A DNA stretch of 48,907 nucleotides from Jaapia argillacea MUCL 33604 (Eukaryota; Basidiomycota; Agaricomycetes; Jaapiales; Jaapiaceae), in contig KL197758.1 in the NCBI GenBank assembly GCA_000697665.1, positions 8,475 to 57,381 of the forward strand. The letters are read 5' to 3'. The notes below the pieces were generated by a model that was given only the letters and a program-made list of their open reading frames with translations, did no database searches and was not told where the DNA came from. The position numbers and the translations under genes were made by a program. The stretch's first letter is position 1. The number at the start of each line of letters is the position of its first letter. Below are positions 1-11,518 of this stretch, piece after piece.

Positions 1-303
1 GCTTTAGGGACTGGCTGTAATCCGGATATACCCTATTTTGTGGTACATTTGTGTTCCGGGTGGCCTCCAGGTAGGCCGCAAAATACGCAATCTGTACACC
101 CCGGGTATACCCTTAGGTACGGGTAAAAAGTACTGAAGGGGCTCAGCATATGGATAAATGACATGGGGATTAAAGTGATTGGACGACTACAGGAGAAAGA
201 AAGCTACAGGAGCAGTGTAGGCCCGTCCAACGGGCTGCCCCTCTCATGTGACAAACAGAAACGGCCGAAGAAACTAGAGTCTGAAGGAAGGGAGGGAAGC
301 CCA

Positions 304-1366
304 CTATGGTCTCCGGCCAAGTTGACAAAGTCTAGTATACACTGTGTTCATGGTTGGTCGATCGGTAGGATCATCTCTCCAACAGTCCGATATAATACCC
401 CAAAGGTAATCGGTTATGACGAAGTTCACGCGGTCTTGATATGAGGGTCTTCTAGGCCTTCGCCTTAAGAATACATCCTGCATAACCTGGCGTCCAATTA
501 CATTTATGAAAGGCTGACTTCCCGTGCACACCTAAGAACAAATGTCACTATGGCCAGCGGCGATACACCCGAGGAGATGAGCTCATTGAATGGGGCTGAC
601 CTCGAACATAGTCATTCCGAAGCTATACACGTCGCCAGCCGCGGAGGCCCAGGGTCCATCTTCGGGGAAAAGGATCTCAGGGGCAAGCCAACGACACGCA
701 GTGTCGATATCTCCGTGCGGGTTGAGCTCGCGTAGGCCGAAGTCTGTCAAGTGGGCATCACCGTAATTGCTGATCAGAATATTCGACTTCCAAAGTGACG
801 AGACTAAAATCAGGCGGCGTGTCATAGGAAAGAGAGAGGAGGCTACTGACCCCTCTGACATTCCCATGGATGATGGCCGGTGACATTGAATGTGCTGTTT
901 TCAGTGCGGAAGCCACTTGGGTCAACTTCACACAACGACAATAGTGTAAGTGTGTAGACGAGAATAAAAAGAATCCAGACCTCACTCACCAGCTTAAGCA
1001 CATCCAATTTTACGCCGCGCTCCAAACATTTAGTGATATTTCCGTTTATATAGAGCGGTACCACAATAGCAGCCCATCGATTTCGGTCGAGGTGACAAAC
1101 CCCGAAAATCTTGGTGATGTTGGGGTGGTTCAGACGTGCCCAGATATCAAGGAGCATGTAAAGTTTCTGTCAGGAAGTGATCAGAACTCGAAGAGCTGCG
1201 ATAGGCAAAAAGAATAACGAACCTCCACCTGATCCCCAGAGAGTTCCCTATTCCACCTCCGGATCGCGACAATACTTCCGCGATAATCTGCACGGCTAAT
1301 ATCGGTGTAAGCGCTGCCATCGAATTGTTGAAAGTTTTTCAAATCTTTTTCGGGGATCGTATACAT
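304..1366 (-). CDS. Small protein-kinase-fold protein, probable pseudokinase
   Basis: Five exons (1366-1223, 1166-990, 925-851, 786-601, 531-304) join in phase 0 to give 269 aa, essentially a bare kinase domain of the kinase-like type expanded in Agaricomycetes. Visible subdomains in order: a poor glycine loop, VAIRR at about 33-37 where VAIK is expected (Lys replaced by Arg36), LNHPNITKIFGV, IIHGNVRG in place of the HRD/HGD loop (catalytic Asp replaced by Asn129), SNILI, an intact DFG at 147-149, WLAPEIL, and a C-lobe with CWRDDPTDRPTM. Loss of both the Lys and the catalytic Asp argues against phosphotransfer. The start at 1366 is the first ATG of the conserved frame; an upstream exon is possible. 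No neighbour suggests a role. Fold recognition is confident; function is unknown. Confidence 0.72.
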
Positions 1367-1851
1367 TTCTTCAAGTTCTCAACTGTTCGACAGCCATAAG
1401 ACGAACATAAAATTAGAGAGGGGCGATGAGTGATTGTCGACCAATTCAGGGAGAAAATGAGGATCTCACATTCAAATCACCAGCTTGAGTTAGCAGTTGG
1501 AGGAGTTGTTGGATCGACTGGGCTGAAAAGTAGACGTGGTAGTTGATGTATTCTGTATTCCGATGGCCTAGCTTTTATACGTTGGGAAAAGGCGAAAGCA
1601 CGGTAACTTTCACCGCCACCGAACCACCAAGTATCCCAACCCGGATATACGAAATCGTGCAGCTCGTGGCGACGGTGGGCTTTGCGAAAAGAAGTTTTAG
1701 CGCAGCTCGCCACAACGACGTACGCCCATTGTTCAAGAGTGGCTCGACTTGACTCACTAAGACACAGAAACAAAGCGAGCTGTGCTGAACAATGCTCACT
1801 GAGGGGGTCGAAGAAGCCAAAGCGGAACTGACAGGACTCGCATTTGAAGCC

Positions 1852-2397
1852 TCAGTGGCGCGAACCTGATCGAAGTCGAGGTATCATTATGAACTTATCG
1901 GAAAATGTACTAGTAGCCCTGTCCACGGGAACTAAGTAGCAGCAGAAAAGTGATACAACATAAGTTTCGGGAGGCGATGGAGCAGGATGGACTGGAGGCT
2001 TGTTCGAACCCCTAGTTGTGTGACAGATGTGACCGCGATGCTTGGAGGAACGCTCTTCCAAGTCTTCGGCGCTAAGTTCTGCGATCCCTTGTGTTCTGCA
2101 CTGCTCAGCTTTGTCCTTCCGTCGCGACGCACGATTGATCAAATTGAATAACATATGTACAGTAAGCACGGCAATGAACACCTAGCAACCAAATCGAAGC
2201 AGCCTGGGTGGTTACTAAAAACCTATCGCCCTTTCGGTACTCAGGCTAGTAGTCTGCGATGAACTGTTGTTGCGTCTCCTGCGACGACAGGAAACTCCAG
2301 AATAAATAAAGAGATGAAAGTCGATCAGAAGTCGATCGTTCGCATAAACAAGGATCATACCGACAAACCGAGATATAAGCCACAAGATACAATCCAA
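1852..2397 (-). CDS. Possible membrane-protein fragment, unrecognised
   Basis: Two open stretches on the minus strand could be exons. The upstream one (2397-2215) encodes a hydrophobic segment containing RFVGMILVYAND, followed by a run of Arg. The second (from about 2180, after a TTGCTAG acceptor) encodes another hydrophobic stretch, FIAVLTVHMLFNLI, then a charged tail. There is no clear ATG and no family I recognise. It may be the remnant of a small membrane protein or chance open frames. The 1367-1851 interval shows no convincing coding signal. Confidence 0.18.
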
Positions 2398-2591
2398 AAC
2401 GATACAGAAGACTCCCCTCCGGCGACCAACACGATGAATCTAATCCAAATCTCGAGGCGCGGGAGCCTCAATACAACACCTCAACGAGTGCACAAAACCT
2501 ACTTATATCGAAACCCGCAAGGGGTATCTTGATTCTAACGGCGTGCTGAACCAGAAACCAAAAAATCAGCGGGACAGTAGTCAAGCGAGCT

Positions 2592-3712
2592 TCAAGAGGC
2601 ATCCACCTCTTCTCCCCGAGAGAAAGCGTCTACAATATCCTCCGCAGTCAACTGTCTATCAGAGTCAACAGAAGGGTGACCGTCGTCCTAAGTTACATCA
2701 CCCATGATCAGAACACGATCCGAGAGGCTGGTCGTCGTAGAAACAAAATCGTACCAGATTTGCGGGGAGATTCTTCTGTGCTGGCAGAGCATCTTCGTTT
2801 GTAAGATGGACTCGTTTCGGTTGAATGATTTTGGAGGACGGCCCAGCGTCCAACGCGGTGTTTGGAGGCAAGACGGGGCCAGATGTAGACACAGAAAGCA
2901 GACCCAAGGTAGTAATGGTGATAGGAGGAGCAAGAGACGTCCCAGAAGTGTTCGCAAGATTTGAGGTTGTAGGCAGAGGTAGGGCATGAGGGCGATGCCG
3001 AGCAAAACAGTTCGCGGAGACCACGGAAGAGCTGTGGGATCCGATTGAAGCGTTCGTGGACATGGCAGGAGACAAGGAAACCGAGGACGGGAAGTTTAGC
3101 GTGCAGGAGGACCTGGGGGTGGAGGTAGGAGCCTAATTCGATCAACGATCAACGACCGAGTCGTTGGAGAGCGAGACCCAAATTCACCAGAGGCGTCCGT
3201 AACACTGCCCCATTACTGGCCATATGAAGGACCATCTCCTCCAACGTAGAGATGCTCGGCTGGGAGACACCCAAGATAGCTTCAAGTGAGTCTGTCTCGT
3301 TTTGAGCGCGTATCGCATCGGCTTGCAATTGCTCCATCTTCGTCTTCAACCATTCCATGGCGGTGTGGGGGCTATCCGTTTTGTTACCCAAGAGGTCCTC
3401 CAAGGCAGTGTGAAGGTCTTTAAGCTCCCTACGGGCGAGTTCATGAGCCTAACGGAGGGGATCGTCCAAGCGTTCCTGTTTGTTTGGTATCCGAGTGTAG
3501 TGTACGCGAAATAAGGGGCTTTCCAGGACGAGGGACTACTGTAGCGTGAATAGAAGATGAATAAATGGTGACCGAGGGTTGAGTAGGAAAGAGAGAGGTG
3601 GTGAAAGCCTCGGAACGGTTGAAGACAAGAATGGTTCTTGGTTGGCTTATGAAGTTACCGGCACGTGCCGAAAACGCGTGATGGGAAACACGAACTCGAC
3701 TTTCGGTGACAT
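2592..3712 (-). CDS. Uncharacterised coiled-coil protein
   Basis: Three exons (3448-3206, 3132-2755, 2687-2592) are each a multiple of three and splice in phase 0 through plausible GT-AG introns, which supports a real gene. The first encodes a Leu/Glu/Lys-rich coiled coil (ELARRELKDLHTALEDLL, then WLKTKMEQLQADAIRAQNE). The second encodes a Ser/Thr/Pro-rich linker, and the third an acidic tail ending LTAEDIVDAFSRGEEVDAS. The coiled-coil exon has no ATG, so a 5' exon is required. A candidate is 3712-3659 (MSPKVEFVFP..., ending in phase 0), but the implied intron is 210 bp, long for this locus. I do not recognise the family. The 5' end is tentative and the 3' end fairly secure. Confidence 0.42.
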
Positions 3713-4254
3713 CCTTCAAGTCCTGTTACCTCCACTGCTCGCTTGCTAGTTCCCATTTCCGCCCCCGTCCTTTAGATGTGGCCGGGATATTTCTGGCGCT
3801 TGTCTGCCGCAGACTAGGCAGATATCGTTCCAGTATACAATGTTGGGTGCAGAGGAATTTGAAATTGCATCCTGACGTCTTGTGTCTTGGGCCATGTTCT
3901 CCCCAAGGTCGTCGGCCATGGTTGCGGATCTAGTTGGCTTTGGATATAATCAACTCAGCGAACTGAAAAATCGACCTGCCAGCCCGTTGATCGGCTCCCA
4001 CTTCGCTACTAGTACCGTCAAGCCCTTGTCGAGACTGCCATCGAAGACTGTAAGGATCGCAGCATTCGGAATTCACGATTAGCACTAGCCTCTACCAAGA
4101 TTCCATTATATACCCGGGAAGACTCGGGTGCGTGCACTGAACGTCCTAGCTTCCTCCACCGTCTCGGCGCAGCTACCTTGTCATAAATGAAGCTTGTTCG
4201 CCGGCGGTTCGATGAATGTGTCGCCGCCAGATCACTTTATCCCGTACTATAACG

Positions 4255-5145
4255 ATGTTGGCCTCCATCCTCGCCAGTCTCCTCTCTTTATACTCGATCC
4301 CCGTGGTATGGCTCACCGGATATTGGCCTGCTTTCACCAAGGTATGTACCCGCCTTCCTCACGCATTCTGCTTCGACTCGTCTCTTGACGAGCGAGTTGA
4401 ATCTCCATAGGTTACGTTGGTGGCGAGCACAATCGGTTACAACAAGTAAGCCTCATCTAACAGCCAATGCACAGTGATGTATCGACATTCAGACATTATC
4501 AGTTTGGCACCGAGAGAGAACGTCCAAACTCTCAAAGAGAAGAACCCTGAACTTGGGGCCAGGGCTGCCAGAATGGAAGCGGCGCATCAAGTGAGCCCAC
4601 TGACTCCCTTTTCGCCTTTGAAAGCTTTCCTTAAAACCCTTCGCTGGATAGAACGGGTTCGAGATTATGCCATTATGGATTGGAGCTGTTGTGAGTCGTA
4701 GGTCCATCACCTCGAAGAACGACACCTCTCACTCCTAACTTTTTCGCTCTAGATAGCTTGCCGGTAACCTAGCTGGTCTAGAGACGATAGTTCTGAACAA
4801 ATACGCCATTGCCTTGTACGCCTCGTTCATCACATCCGATCTCCGTCGAGCCGTGGTCGGGGTGCTAACTTATCCACTCAGTGTCGGGTTACGAATCGCA
4901 TATAACTACATCTACATCAACCAAAGCACTCAGCTACAGGCGGCACTGAGGTACTTCTCCTACTTCCTTCCTCTCCCACCATTCCCACTTATAACGCCTC
5001 CTTGCCTCAGGAGTGTCACTTGGATGACAGGACTTCGTGAGTACCTTCCTTTCCTTTCCCAGAACCGCCTCAAACAAACCTTGTTTTAGTTATGCCCATG
5101 ACTATCGTAATCAAGGCGGCCAACAAAATATCTGAGTCTACATGA
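4255..5145 (+). CDS. MAPEG-family membrane protein
   Basis: Eight exons (4255-4341, 4411-4445, 4503-4590, 4652-4690, 4757-4815, 4882-4950, 5011-5036, 5090-5145) give exactly 152 aa, the usual MAPEG size. The family (membrane-associated proteins in eicosanoid and glutathione metabolism; trimeric four-helix membrane enzymes, often glutathione S-transferases or peroxidases) is recognised from the loop after helix 1, PRENVQTLKEKNPELGARA, followed by RMEAAHQNGFE, then AVLAGNLAGLE, YNYIYINQ and a last helix with MPMTIVIKAANKI. The four hydrophobic segments fall in the expected places. The start is the ATG beginning the first hydrophobic helix (MLASILASLLSLYSI). Eight exons in under 900 bp is dense. 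The exact substrate cannot be told from sequence. It ends 560 bp from the stop of the convergent receptor R1; that gap shows no gene. Confidence 0.88.
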
Positions 5146-5704
5146 ACTTGGAGGGGGACGCCTTGTACATCTCGACCCTCATCGGATTGAGAAGTTGACG
5201 TTTCATCGTGAAAAGCAGCACCGAGCAGTGCCTCTGTATATTGCATATTATTGTTGTTGTGGTGCGGAATAGATAAGCGATGCCACCCATCCTAAATTCC
5301 AGTTACGGTCAAAAATCTTTACCATTAGGACCGCTACATCTAATGATACAGTACGGATACATCTCTTAAGTAGCAAAAGATAAGTAAGGTGAAGAACGGA
5401 AACGATGATGTCAAGGCCTATAGCTATAACCAAAAGAAAGACGTGGGGTGGGTAATAATGAGATAATCGTCAATGAAGCGTTTTATCGTGTTTTCGTGGT
5501 CGTAACCAGCGACGAAAGGGCGTTTTCGAAAGAGCGTGGGGGTGTAGGGCGTTGACAATGGTGAGGGTGTAGTGAACAAATGATACAATGAATGCGAATC
5601 GTCCGAGACTGGATGAGTGGGTCCGTTAAGGGGCCTTTATAATGCTGGAGATAGGGTATCCGAGGTGATAGATATATAAAGAAGAAATTGAGGGTGGATT
5701 TGGT
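5146..5704. other. Intergenic interval between MAPEG gene and receptor R1
   Basis: This 560-bp interval holds the 3' flanks of two convergent genes. Only short overlapping open frames are present. No CaaX-ending small gene, tRNA or repeat was found on either strand. Confidence 0.6.
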
Positions 5705-7461
5705 TCAAACGATGTTCTCGACTTCTGTCCTGACCGTCAACGTGACGGAGGCCTCTCGACGCAGAACCGAGTGAGGTAGTGCAGAGGGATAAACAGTCGG
5801 AGGGGAGAATGGGCGATGGAATGCAGGCGCAGGAGGGTGCGCCGGAAGAGGTTCATGATCGTCGACTGAAGGCGACGTCGGTGCTGAGATCGGGTACGTG
5901 TCCGGGAGAGACAATATAGGCGAAGGATCCGTTTCAAACGGAAGACGGTCAATCGTAGGACAATCGCTGAACAATGTATACATGGTGTGCGTTGGTGAGG
6001 ATGGCAGTGAGGATGTCATGGATAGAGGAGACAGCGAATCTCTGGTCATGGCAAGGGGAGGGAAAGGCGGAGGAGAGAGCGCGAGCTTTTCCATACTGCC
6101 AGCTGAGAATTCCGTCTCGGTGAATGAGGGAGCAAGAGATATGGCTCGGGATTCTTTGGATGGAGGAGTGGGCGGCGTAGGCAAGGTCGAAAATGAGCTA
6201 CCAAAGGATGAAGGAGGGGGTGGCTTAGGACGAACGTATCTACAAACAGTGGTTAGTCCAGGAAACCGAAACTGGTGTGAAAGATGCGTACCCAGCTGCG
6301 CTGCCACTTGGCTTCTTGGTGGGAGGCTTGATTCCGAAAGGTTTGGCGATGACGTAGAAGAACACACGATAATGCCTCCTTGCCTCCGATGCGAAGCCGA
6401 AATAGAGGAAGAACAAGATGGCACAGACAGGAAGGAGCCACCTGGTCAACTCAATTGATACAACGGTGCGTTGATCGAGGTGCCACAAAACGGAAGGAAA
6501 CTGATCGACTCGGGAGAAGTCGAAATGAGTGTCGCTCCAGCTAACCCATTTCTGTACCCCGACTGAGGCATTGAGCCAAATCGAATAGAGTGCGAACGGT
6601 ACGGTGCAGAGCAAGTCCGTCATGGCTAATGCCATCAACCGGAAGTAACGACTGACGGTAATCGACTTGTTGGATGTCATGAATTCGTTGAACGATGCTC
6701 TTCGCTTGGAAAATGAATAGATGGAAAGTGCTATGTGATTGTCAGAATCTGGTGGAGATAAGGGAGGTATGCACTCACAGCAGTAAACAGCGGAGACGAG
6801 ACCAAAGATGAGGGGCCACATATTGATGAGAAAGTAGGACAGAAGGGTGTCGTACACGACAGGATAACATCCAACGTCTTCGAAGATATCAAACCGGTGT
6901 CCTTGAACGACATAATCTGTAGAACATGAGTCGAGGGCACCCGAGAAGTGGAAATAAACACGCACAGAGTGCCATCACGAGGACGGGAATCAAGAAACAC
7001 AGAATACTGTCGATGAAGATGGCGCGACGTTTCTAGGAGTCGAGTGAGATAAGATAGAAGGAAGGAGGTAAGAACACATACATCAGCGCGAGTGACGACA
7101 ACTGCATGGATTTTAGCAATCTGATATAATCGCCTGTTGATGCAGAGGGACGCGGCTGGGATGGCCACCGAAACTCCCAACGTCAAGCGCGTAGCTGTCG
7201 AGAAGAATCAGCCATGGCGACTTAAGGGATATAACACGAAAGTTGCTCACAAATATCGCACCAAACAGGCGCCGAGTTCAATGCGTTTCCTCGCCAAATG
7301 ATGGAGTTGATGAATTGGTTCAGACATCCAAGCGATGTCCAGATCATGAAGTAGCAAGTTCCCGAATTCCATGCCTCCAGATGCCAAGGAAGTGGGATGA
7401 GAGTAATGATGAAGCCGATGAATGCGAAGGCTGAGAAGAGCGCGTTGGTGGGATCGGCCAT
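5705..7461 (-). CDS. STE3-like pheromone receptor (R1)
   Basis: Six exons (7461-7251, 7194-7082, 7032-6966, 6916-6779, 6730-6292, 6239-5705) give 500 aa. It is a seven-helix class D GPCR that binds a farnesylated pheromone and signals through a heterotrimeric G protein. STE3 hallmarks: INSIIWRGNALNSAPVWCDI in helix 2/loop 1, SLCINRRLYQI, KRRAIF, VVQGHRFDIFEDVGCYP in the extracellular loop, SRYFRLMALAMTDLL, and WVSWSDTHFDFSRVDQFPS before helix 7. A Ser/Pro-rich cytosolic tail of about 180 aa follows. The start is the ATG of MADPTNALF, aligned with paralogues R5 and R7. Intron positions match R5 and R6, apart from an extra intron in the tail. The gene diverges from P1 across about 500 bp rich in ACAATGG boxes, suggesting co-regulation with that pheromone. 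Confidence 0.93.
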
Positions 7462-7551
7462 AGCGAGACGCAAAAAATGGGCAGGAGGGGATGTTTTGGT
7501 GGTGGGGTGAAAGGCGACAACCTCCACCTCTGGCTTATGAGTTTGAAAGGC

Positions 7552-7860
7552 CCATTGTCGTCAGTTGGTTGAGACAAAGGGCTTCCGGCAAGCCGAGTTC
7601 CCGACCAGCCACGGGTAGCTGAATGCATTGTGCCACTGGTCAGACAATGGGCTCGAGGGAGTGAGTGGCGGGAGGACACAATGTGTCGCGTGGCTTCGGA
7701 GTTTGAAATGAGTCCCGGCCCGGCTGAGCGGTTGCAATCCATCCACACATCGTGGTGGACGACGCAAGACCACCATTGTTCACTCCCATTGTCCGCCTCT
7801 GTGCTCAATTTTCTGTGGCTGGCACGCGAGGACCATGTGCGCCTTTAAAATCTACAATGG
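7552..7860. promoter_or_regulatory. ACAATGG/CCATTGT cluster between R1 and P1
   Basis: ACAATG-type boxes on either strand occur at 7552 (CCATTGT), 7626, 7644 (ACAATGG), 7678, 7773, 7786 (both CCATTGT) and 7854 (ACAATGG), seven in about 310 bp. ACAAT cores are the consensus of SRY/MATA-type HMG boxes, and HMG factors drive pheromone-response genes in basidiomycetes (Prf1 in Ustilago uses a related ACAAAGG core). The cluster sits in the shared promoter of divergent R1 and P1. Factor identity is inference. TTTAAAA just before the last box may be a TATA-like element for P1. Confidence 0.5.
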
Positions 7861-7967
7861 CCGGGGTTTTTTCTGCATCCAACATCGCAATATCCCCTTC
7901 CTCGCACTGAGCACACTCGAGCCCACCACAACCGCTCTACCACATATCAACTTGATTTTGCGATAAA

Positions 7968-8132
7968 ATGGACGATTTCACCCTCATCGAGAACATCCTC
8001 ACATCTTCGGATGACACCACCTTCATGCTCTCCGACCCGTCGGAGGTAAAAGCATCCCCATCAACTTGCGTACCCGCCAACTTCGAGCACGATGGCTTGG
8101 ATACTACGCACGGATTTTGCGTAATAGCCTGA
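7968..8132 (+). CDS. CaaX lipopeptide mating pheromone precursor (P1)
   Basis: A 54-aa open frame starts MDDFTLIENIL and ends THGFCVIA. The C-terminal CVIA is a CaaX box for farnesylation, proteolysis and carboxymethylation. Basidiomycete precursors are cut N-terminally at a two-residue charged motif; here FEHDG (Glu-His at 40-41) is the likely site, giving a mature peptide of about 12 residues ending in a lipidated Cys. The MD-D/T-F start resembles P2 and P3. It lies head-to-head with receptor R1 and upstream of R2 in the same orientation. A GT-AG intron appears just after the stop, at 8150-8204 (GTGAGT...CGTAG), probably in the 3' UTR. Too short for most gene finders; the CaaX box plus receptor context makes the call strong. 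Confidence 0.9.
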   Translation: MDDFTLIENILTSSDDTTFMLSDPSEVKASPSTCVPANFEHDGLDTTHGFCVIA

Positions 8133-9112
8133 TCTCCCTGGTTCGTGACGTGAGTCTTTCCCGACACTTCTGTAATTTCTACCGCTCACAACTGTTCATC
8201 GTAGCCAGTGGTCACGAATCCGACCCCATATCCGATTAAACTTATTCATTTCCGACATTTTCGTTTCGACTGTTCCTTTTCGACATCTTCATTCACTACC
8301 AACCTACCGTCACTCCTTGACCCCATTCGACCGTTCACTGTATCGATTTTTGTCCCCCGCCGATATGGCGCAGAGATTTCCGGGTTATTATCCGCGCGTT
8401 GTAGTGGGAGATAGTCCCCTATACTGTATCGCTATATTTCTTTTCATTATCAGTAGTCATGTATTTCGACCTCTGCCCTGGTGGCTTGTAGAGCGCGATG
8501 GAGTACATTACGCCTGTTTGCCTTCTAATCCAATGCCCCTACTGGCCTGTCATATCTTAAGGGTCTCTCCTTGAGACATTTCGAACTGGAGTTCTATCTG
8601 GCTGCTTTCAGTCACCAACGCTTTCGACCTGCATGCATCGTCCGACGTCCGTCCAGCCAGCTGCTGTGAGTATTATGGAGTTGTGAGGAGTTCGACTGAA
8701 TTCCTCTGTCTGAATCAACGGCGGCTCGCGCGAGTAAGTTACTAGTACCAGGAATCCACAGATTTTGATGGCCGGTGGAGCGCAATGTCTAGAATAATTC
8801 CGCCAACACCACGATGGACTTGCTTGGGGAGGGAGGAGGGATTCCGGGAGGGATGATATTCAAGCTGTTTATGTAAGGGCGCCACTCCGTTCCTCAGGCT
8901 GTCTGACAGGTCACAAAAATTGCTTCAAGAGTCAATGGATCATCAAGACGTGCTGCTGAGGCACCTGCTCTACGCAGGCACTGTACGCTAGTATGAATGC
9001 ACCGATCCAGATTCGAATGACTTCCAAAAGATTTCCCAACTCACCTGATCCCACTTTGGAAGGCCGCCTTCCAAAAATGGAAATGAGGTCTGACGCCGAA
9101 TCAACCTCCGAA

Positions 9113-9147
9113 CCATTGTTCCAGTGTCTTTGTGCAACCTCCATTGT
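9113..9147. promoter_or_regulatory. Paired CCATTGT boxes upstream of receptor R2
   Basis: Two CCATTGT boxes at 9113 and 9141 lie about 100-130 bp before the R2 start and match the HMG-type boxes at the pheromone promoters. The preceding 8205-9112 interval contains no other gene I can support; no further CaaX-ending frame was found there. Confidence 0.38.
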
Positions 9148-9244
9148 CCTTGCCGAAGAATGCCTCGCTCCATCCAACCAGATAAAACCATGAACAATCA
9201 TCAACCTCGTATCCTCTCTCCCTTTGACCCTCATCATGATTCAG

Positions 9245-10741
9245 ATGCGTCACCCTGAACTCCCCGTCGGTGCTTTCCTAGCTGCTATCCTCGTTCTCAT
9301 TCCCGTACCATGGCACTGGCGTGCAAGAAATATCGCTACTCTCGCCATCATGTTCTGGCTCTTTACCATCAATATCATCAACGGCGTTAACAGCATTATA
9401 TGGGCTGGAAATGCTATTATTCGCGTGCCTGTTTGGTGCGATATCAGTGAGTCTCATCTAATCCGTCATCGCCAAGGTCGCGACTGACAAAGTACAGCTA
9501 CCAAAATCTACGTTGGTTCATCATACGCGCTGCCCGCCGCAACGATGTGTATCTGTAAACACTTGGAGCTTGTCGCCTCGACGAGAAGAGTTAGGGTCGA
9601 TCATGACGACAAGCGACGAAGGATGATCTTCGAGTCTATCATGTGTTTCGGAATTCCTGCTATCTTTATGGCTCTCCGTACGTTGCTCCCTACTCCCTCT
9701 CATCGTCAACCTCACGTTCGCCTAGATTATATCGTGCAAGGTCATCGTTTCGACATCGTCGAAGATACCGGTTGCACCCCTGCGATCTACACCTCAATCG
9801 CCAGCATCATGATCCTGCTATTCCCCCCGCTTCTCCTATCAACCATCACCTTCATCTACGCAGGTGAGTTCTCTCCTTTCCCCTCGTTATGCAGCTACCA
9901 ACCAACCAATCACAGGCATGGCTCTCATCCACTTCATCAAAAGACGAATCTCCTTCTCCACCCACCTCCAAACATCCAACTCAGCCCTAACCACCACCCG
10001 CTATCTCCGCCTCATAGCCATGTCCGTCACCGAAATGGTTTTCGGCACGTTCTTCAACGCCTACAACATCTACAGCAACGTCTCCCTCGGTTTACGCCCT
10101 TGGACTTCTTGGTCCGACGTTCACTCCAATTGGGGTCGCATTGGTCAATTTCCGGCTATTGAGATCCCTGCTAGTTTGAGGGAGAGGGAGTTCTTGTTTT
10201 GGTGGGCGGTACCTGTATCGTCTTTCATCTTTTTCTTGTTCTTTGGGTTTGGGGAGGAGGGGAGGAAGGAGTACAGGAAGTTGTATCAGTGGATTCGGGT
10301 GAAGGTCTTCAGGAAACCCGTCAAGCCAGCTGTTCGTTTGGCGGATTCTTATGGAAGTGCACCAAGGTATGAAGCCGTCACACTTGTTGTTGAGGCATAA
10401 CTAACCCATATTTTAGCTATCGTCGCGCTATACCCACCCCTCATCGCCCAGTCATTCACGTTGGTGGTGACGTGGAGAAAGGAGTCGAAGTTTTAATCCA
10501 CGTCCCATCCTCCGTCGCAACCATCTCTCCGAAGCGAGAGTCCTTTGTACCCTCCGACGACAAGCCATCGTTTCCGAGTCCCAGTTCGTCGATTACCGCC
10601 TTCTCGGAATTCTCATCAGAGCGTGGGGCTGACTATCCTTTCGACTCATCGACGATCGCTTTGAACGTCGTACCACCATCCATATCACCTCCGGTCCCAG
10701 CGTATCATCTCCCCTTCAATACCCCATCCGTATCTCCTTGA
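9245..10741 (+). CDS. STE3-like pheromone receptor (R2)
   Basis: Five exons (9245-9446, 9498-9677, 9726-9863, 9916-10366, 10417-10741) give 431 aa. Seven-helix STE3 receptor with NGVNSIIWAGNAI, VPVWCDI, KRRRMIFES, YIVQGHRFDIVEDTGC, LTTTRYLRLIAMSVTEM, WTSWSDVHSNWGRIGQFP and the last-helix FFLFFGFGEEGRKEY. A Ser/Pro-rich cytosolic tail follows. The ATG of MRHPELP at 9245 is chosen because receptor R3 begins MNHPEMP; an in-frame ATG at 9236 would add three residues. Exons 1-4 (202, 180, 138 and 451 nt) are identical in length to those of R3, so the two are clear paralogues or sub-locus duplicates. P1 lies upstream and P2 downstream, both on the same strand, as expected of a B-locus P/R module. 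Its ligand should be a non-self pheromone, not necessarily either neighbour. Confidence 0.94.
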
Positions 10742-11195
10742 TCAAGCGTTTCCCTTGTATGATGCCCAGTGTGGCTTCCTCCATTTCGTTCTCCCTTCTC
10801 AAGACACGACATTTATCTCTCGACGATTCATTCACATCTAACAATGATCTTTGATTTATTATTATCCCCCATCCGAGGACGCAGTCCTTCTTTCGGTTAT
10901 TTGCAGTGGCGTGCTTTGCAAGCACACCTATACCCTCACTCTCGTTTGCCCCCGTAGTAGCAGAGCCTATCACGATATATCTTATTTTGTATCTGTAGCA
11001 TGTAGACTCTTTATCATATGCTGTATCCATCATCTGAACCGCGAATGATCAACGGAGAGTCGCCGGTTGCCCGCAAAAAAGCTCTCGATTAGGTAAACCT
11101 AACCCTGTGGTCGATGTGACTGTGACTGTGACGAGAACAATAGTAACTTAACCCGCCACCATTGATTTCGCAATGGAAACGCGTGTAGTACCACA

Positions 11196-11361
11196 CATTG
11201 TCCAGGACAATGCCCGAGCCACCTTTGTTATTCGACCACCGAAAATTTCTCGTCGCCATCGGCATGCACTGGGCCATTGTCCTCTCCCCCTGTTCCGAAC
11301 AATGCGGGCCTTGAATTTCGGTTAGGTGATCGCAGGGGGGTTTATAACGGACAATCATTGT
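11196..11361. promoter_or_regulatory. ACAATG/CATTGT cluster upstream of P2
   Basis: Boxes at 11196 (CATTGT), 11207 (ACAATG), 11274 (CCATTGT), 11299 (ACAATG) and 11356 (CATTGT) lie 160-320 bp before the P2 ATG, the same motif type as at P1 and P3. The binding factor is inferred to be a pheromone-responsive HMG protein. The rest of the 10742-11195 interval shows no gene. Confidence 0.45.
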
Positions 11362-11518
11362 CTACGTCTCTCCCAGCAACTTTCGAACCATCCAACAACG
11401 CCCATCAGCTAAAACCAGCGATCTACCCTTACCAACGCTCGAAAGCGCTTTCTGCTCTCTCCGTGATCCAGCATCCTCACTTGACCACCCTCGTCCTCGT
11501 AACACATCCTCGCATTCA

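Noticed and set aside
2809-2964. ATG followed by GAC TCG TTT (MDSF-like start) as a fourth pheromone
   Set aside because: The frame ends RSVRKI without a CaaX box and is antisense to a better-supported exon.
5898-6458. 186-codon open frame on the plus strand opposite the R1 tail
   Set aside because: It is antisense to R1 exons whose splice sites and STE3 motifs are clear; its composition mirrors the Ser/Pro-rich tail.
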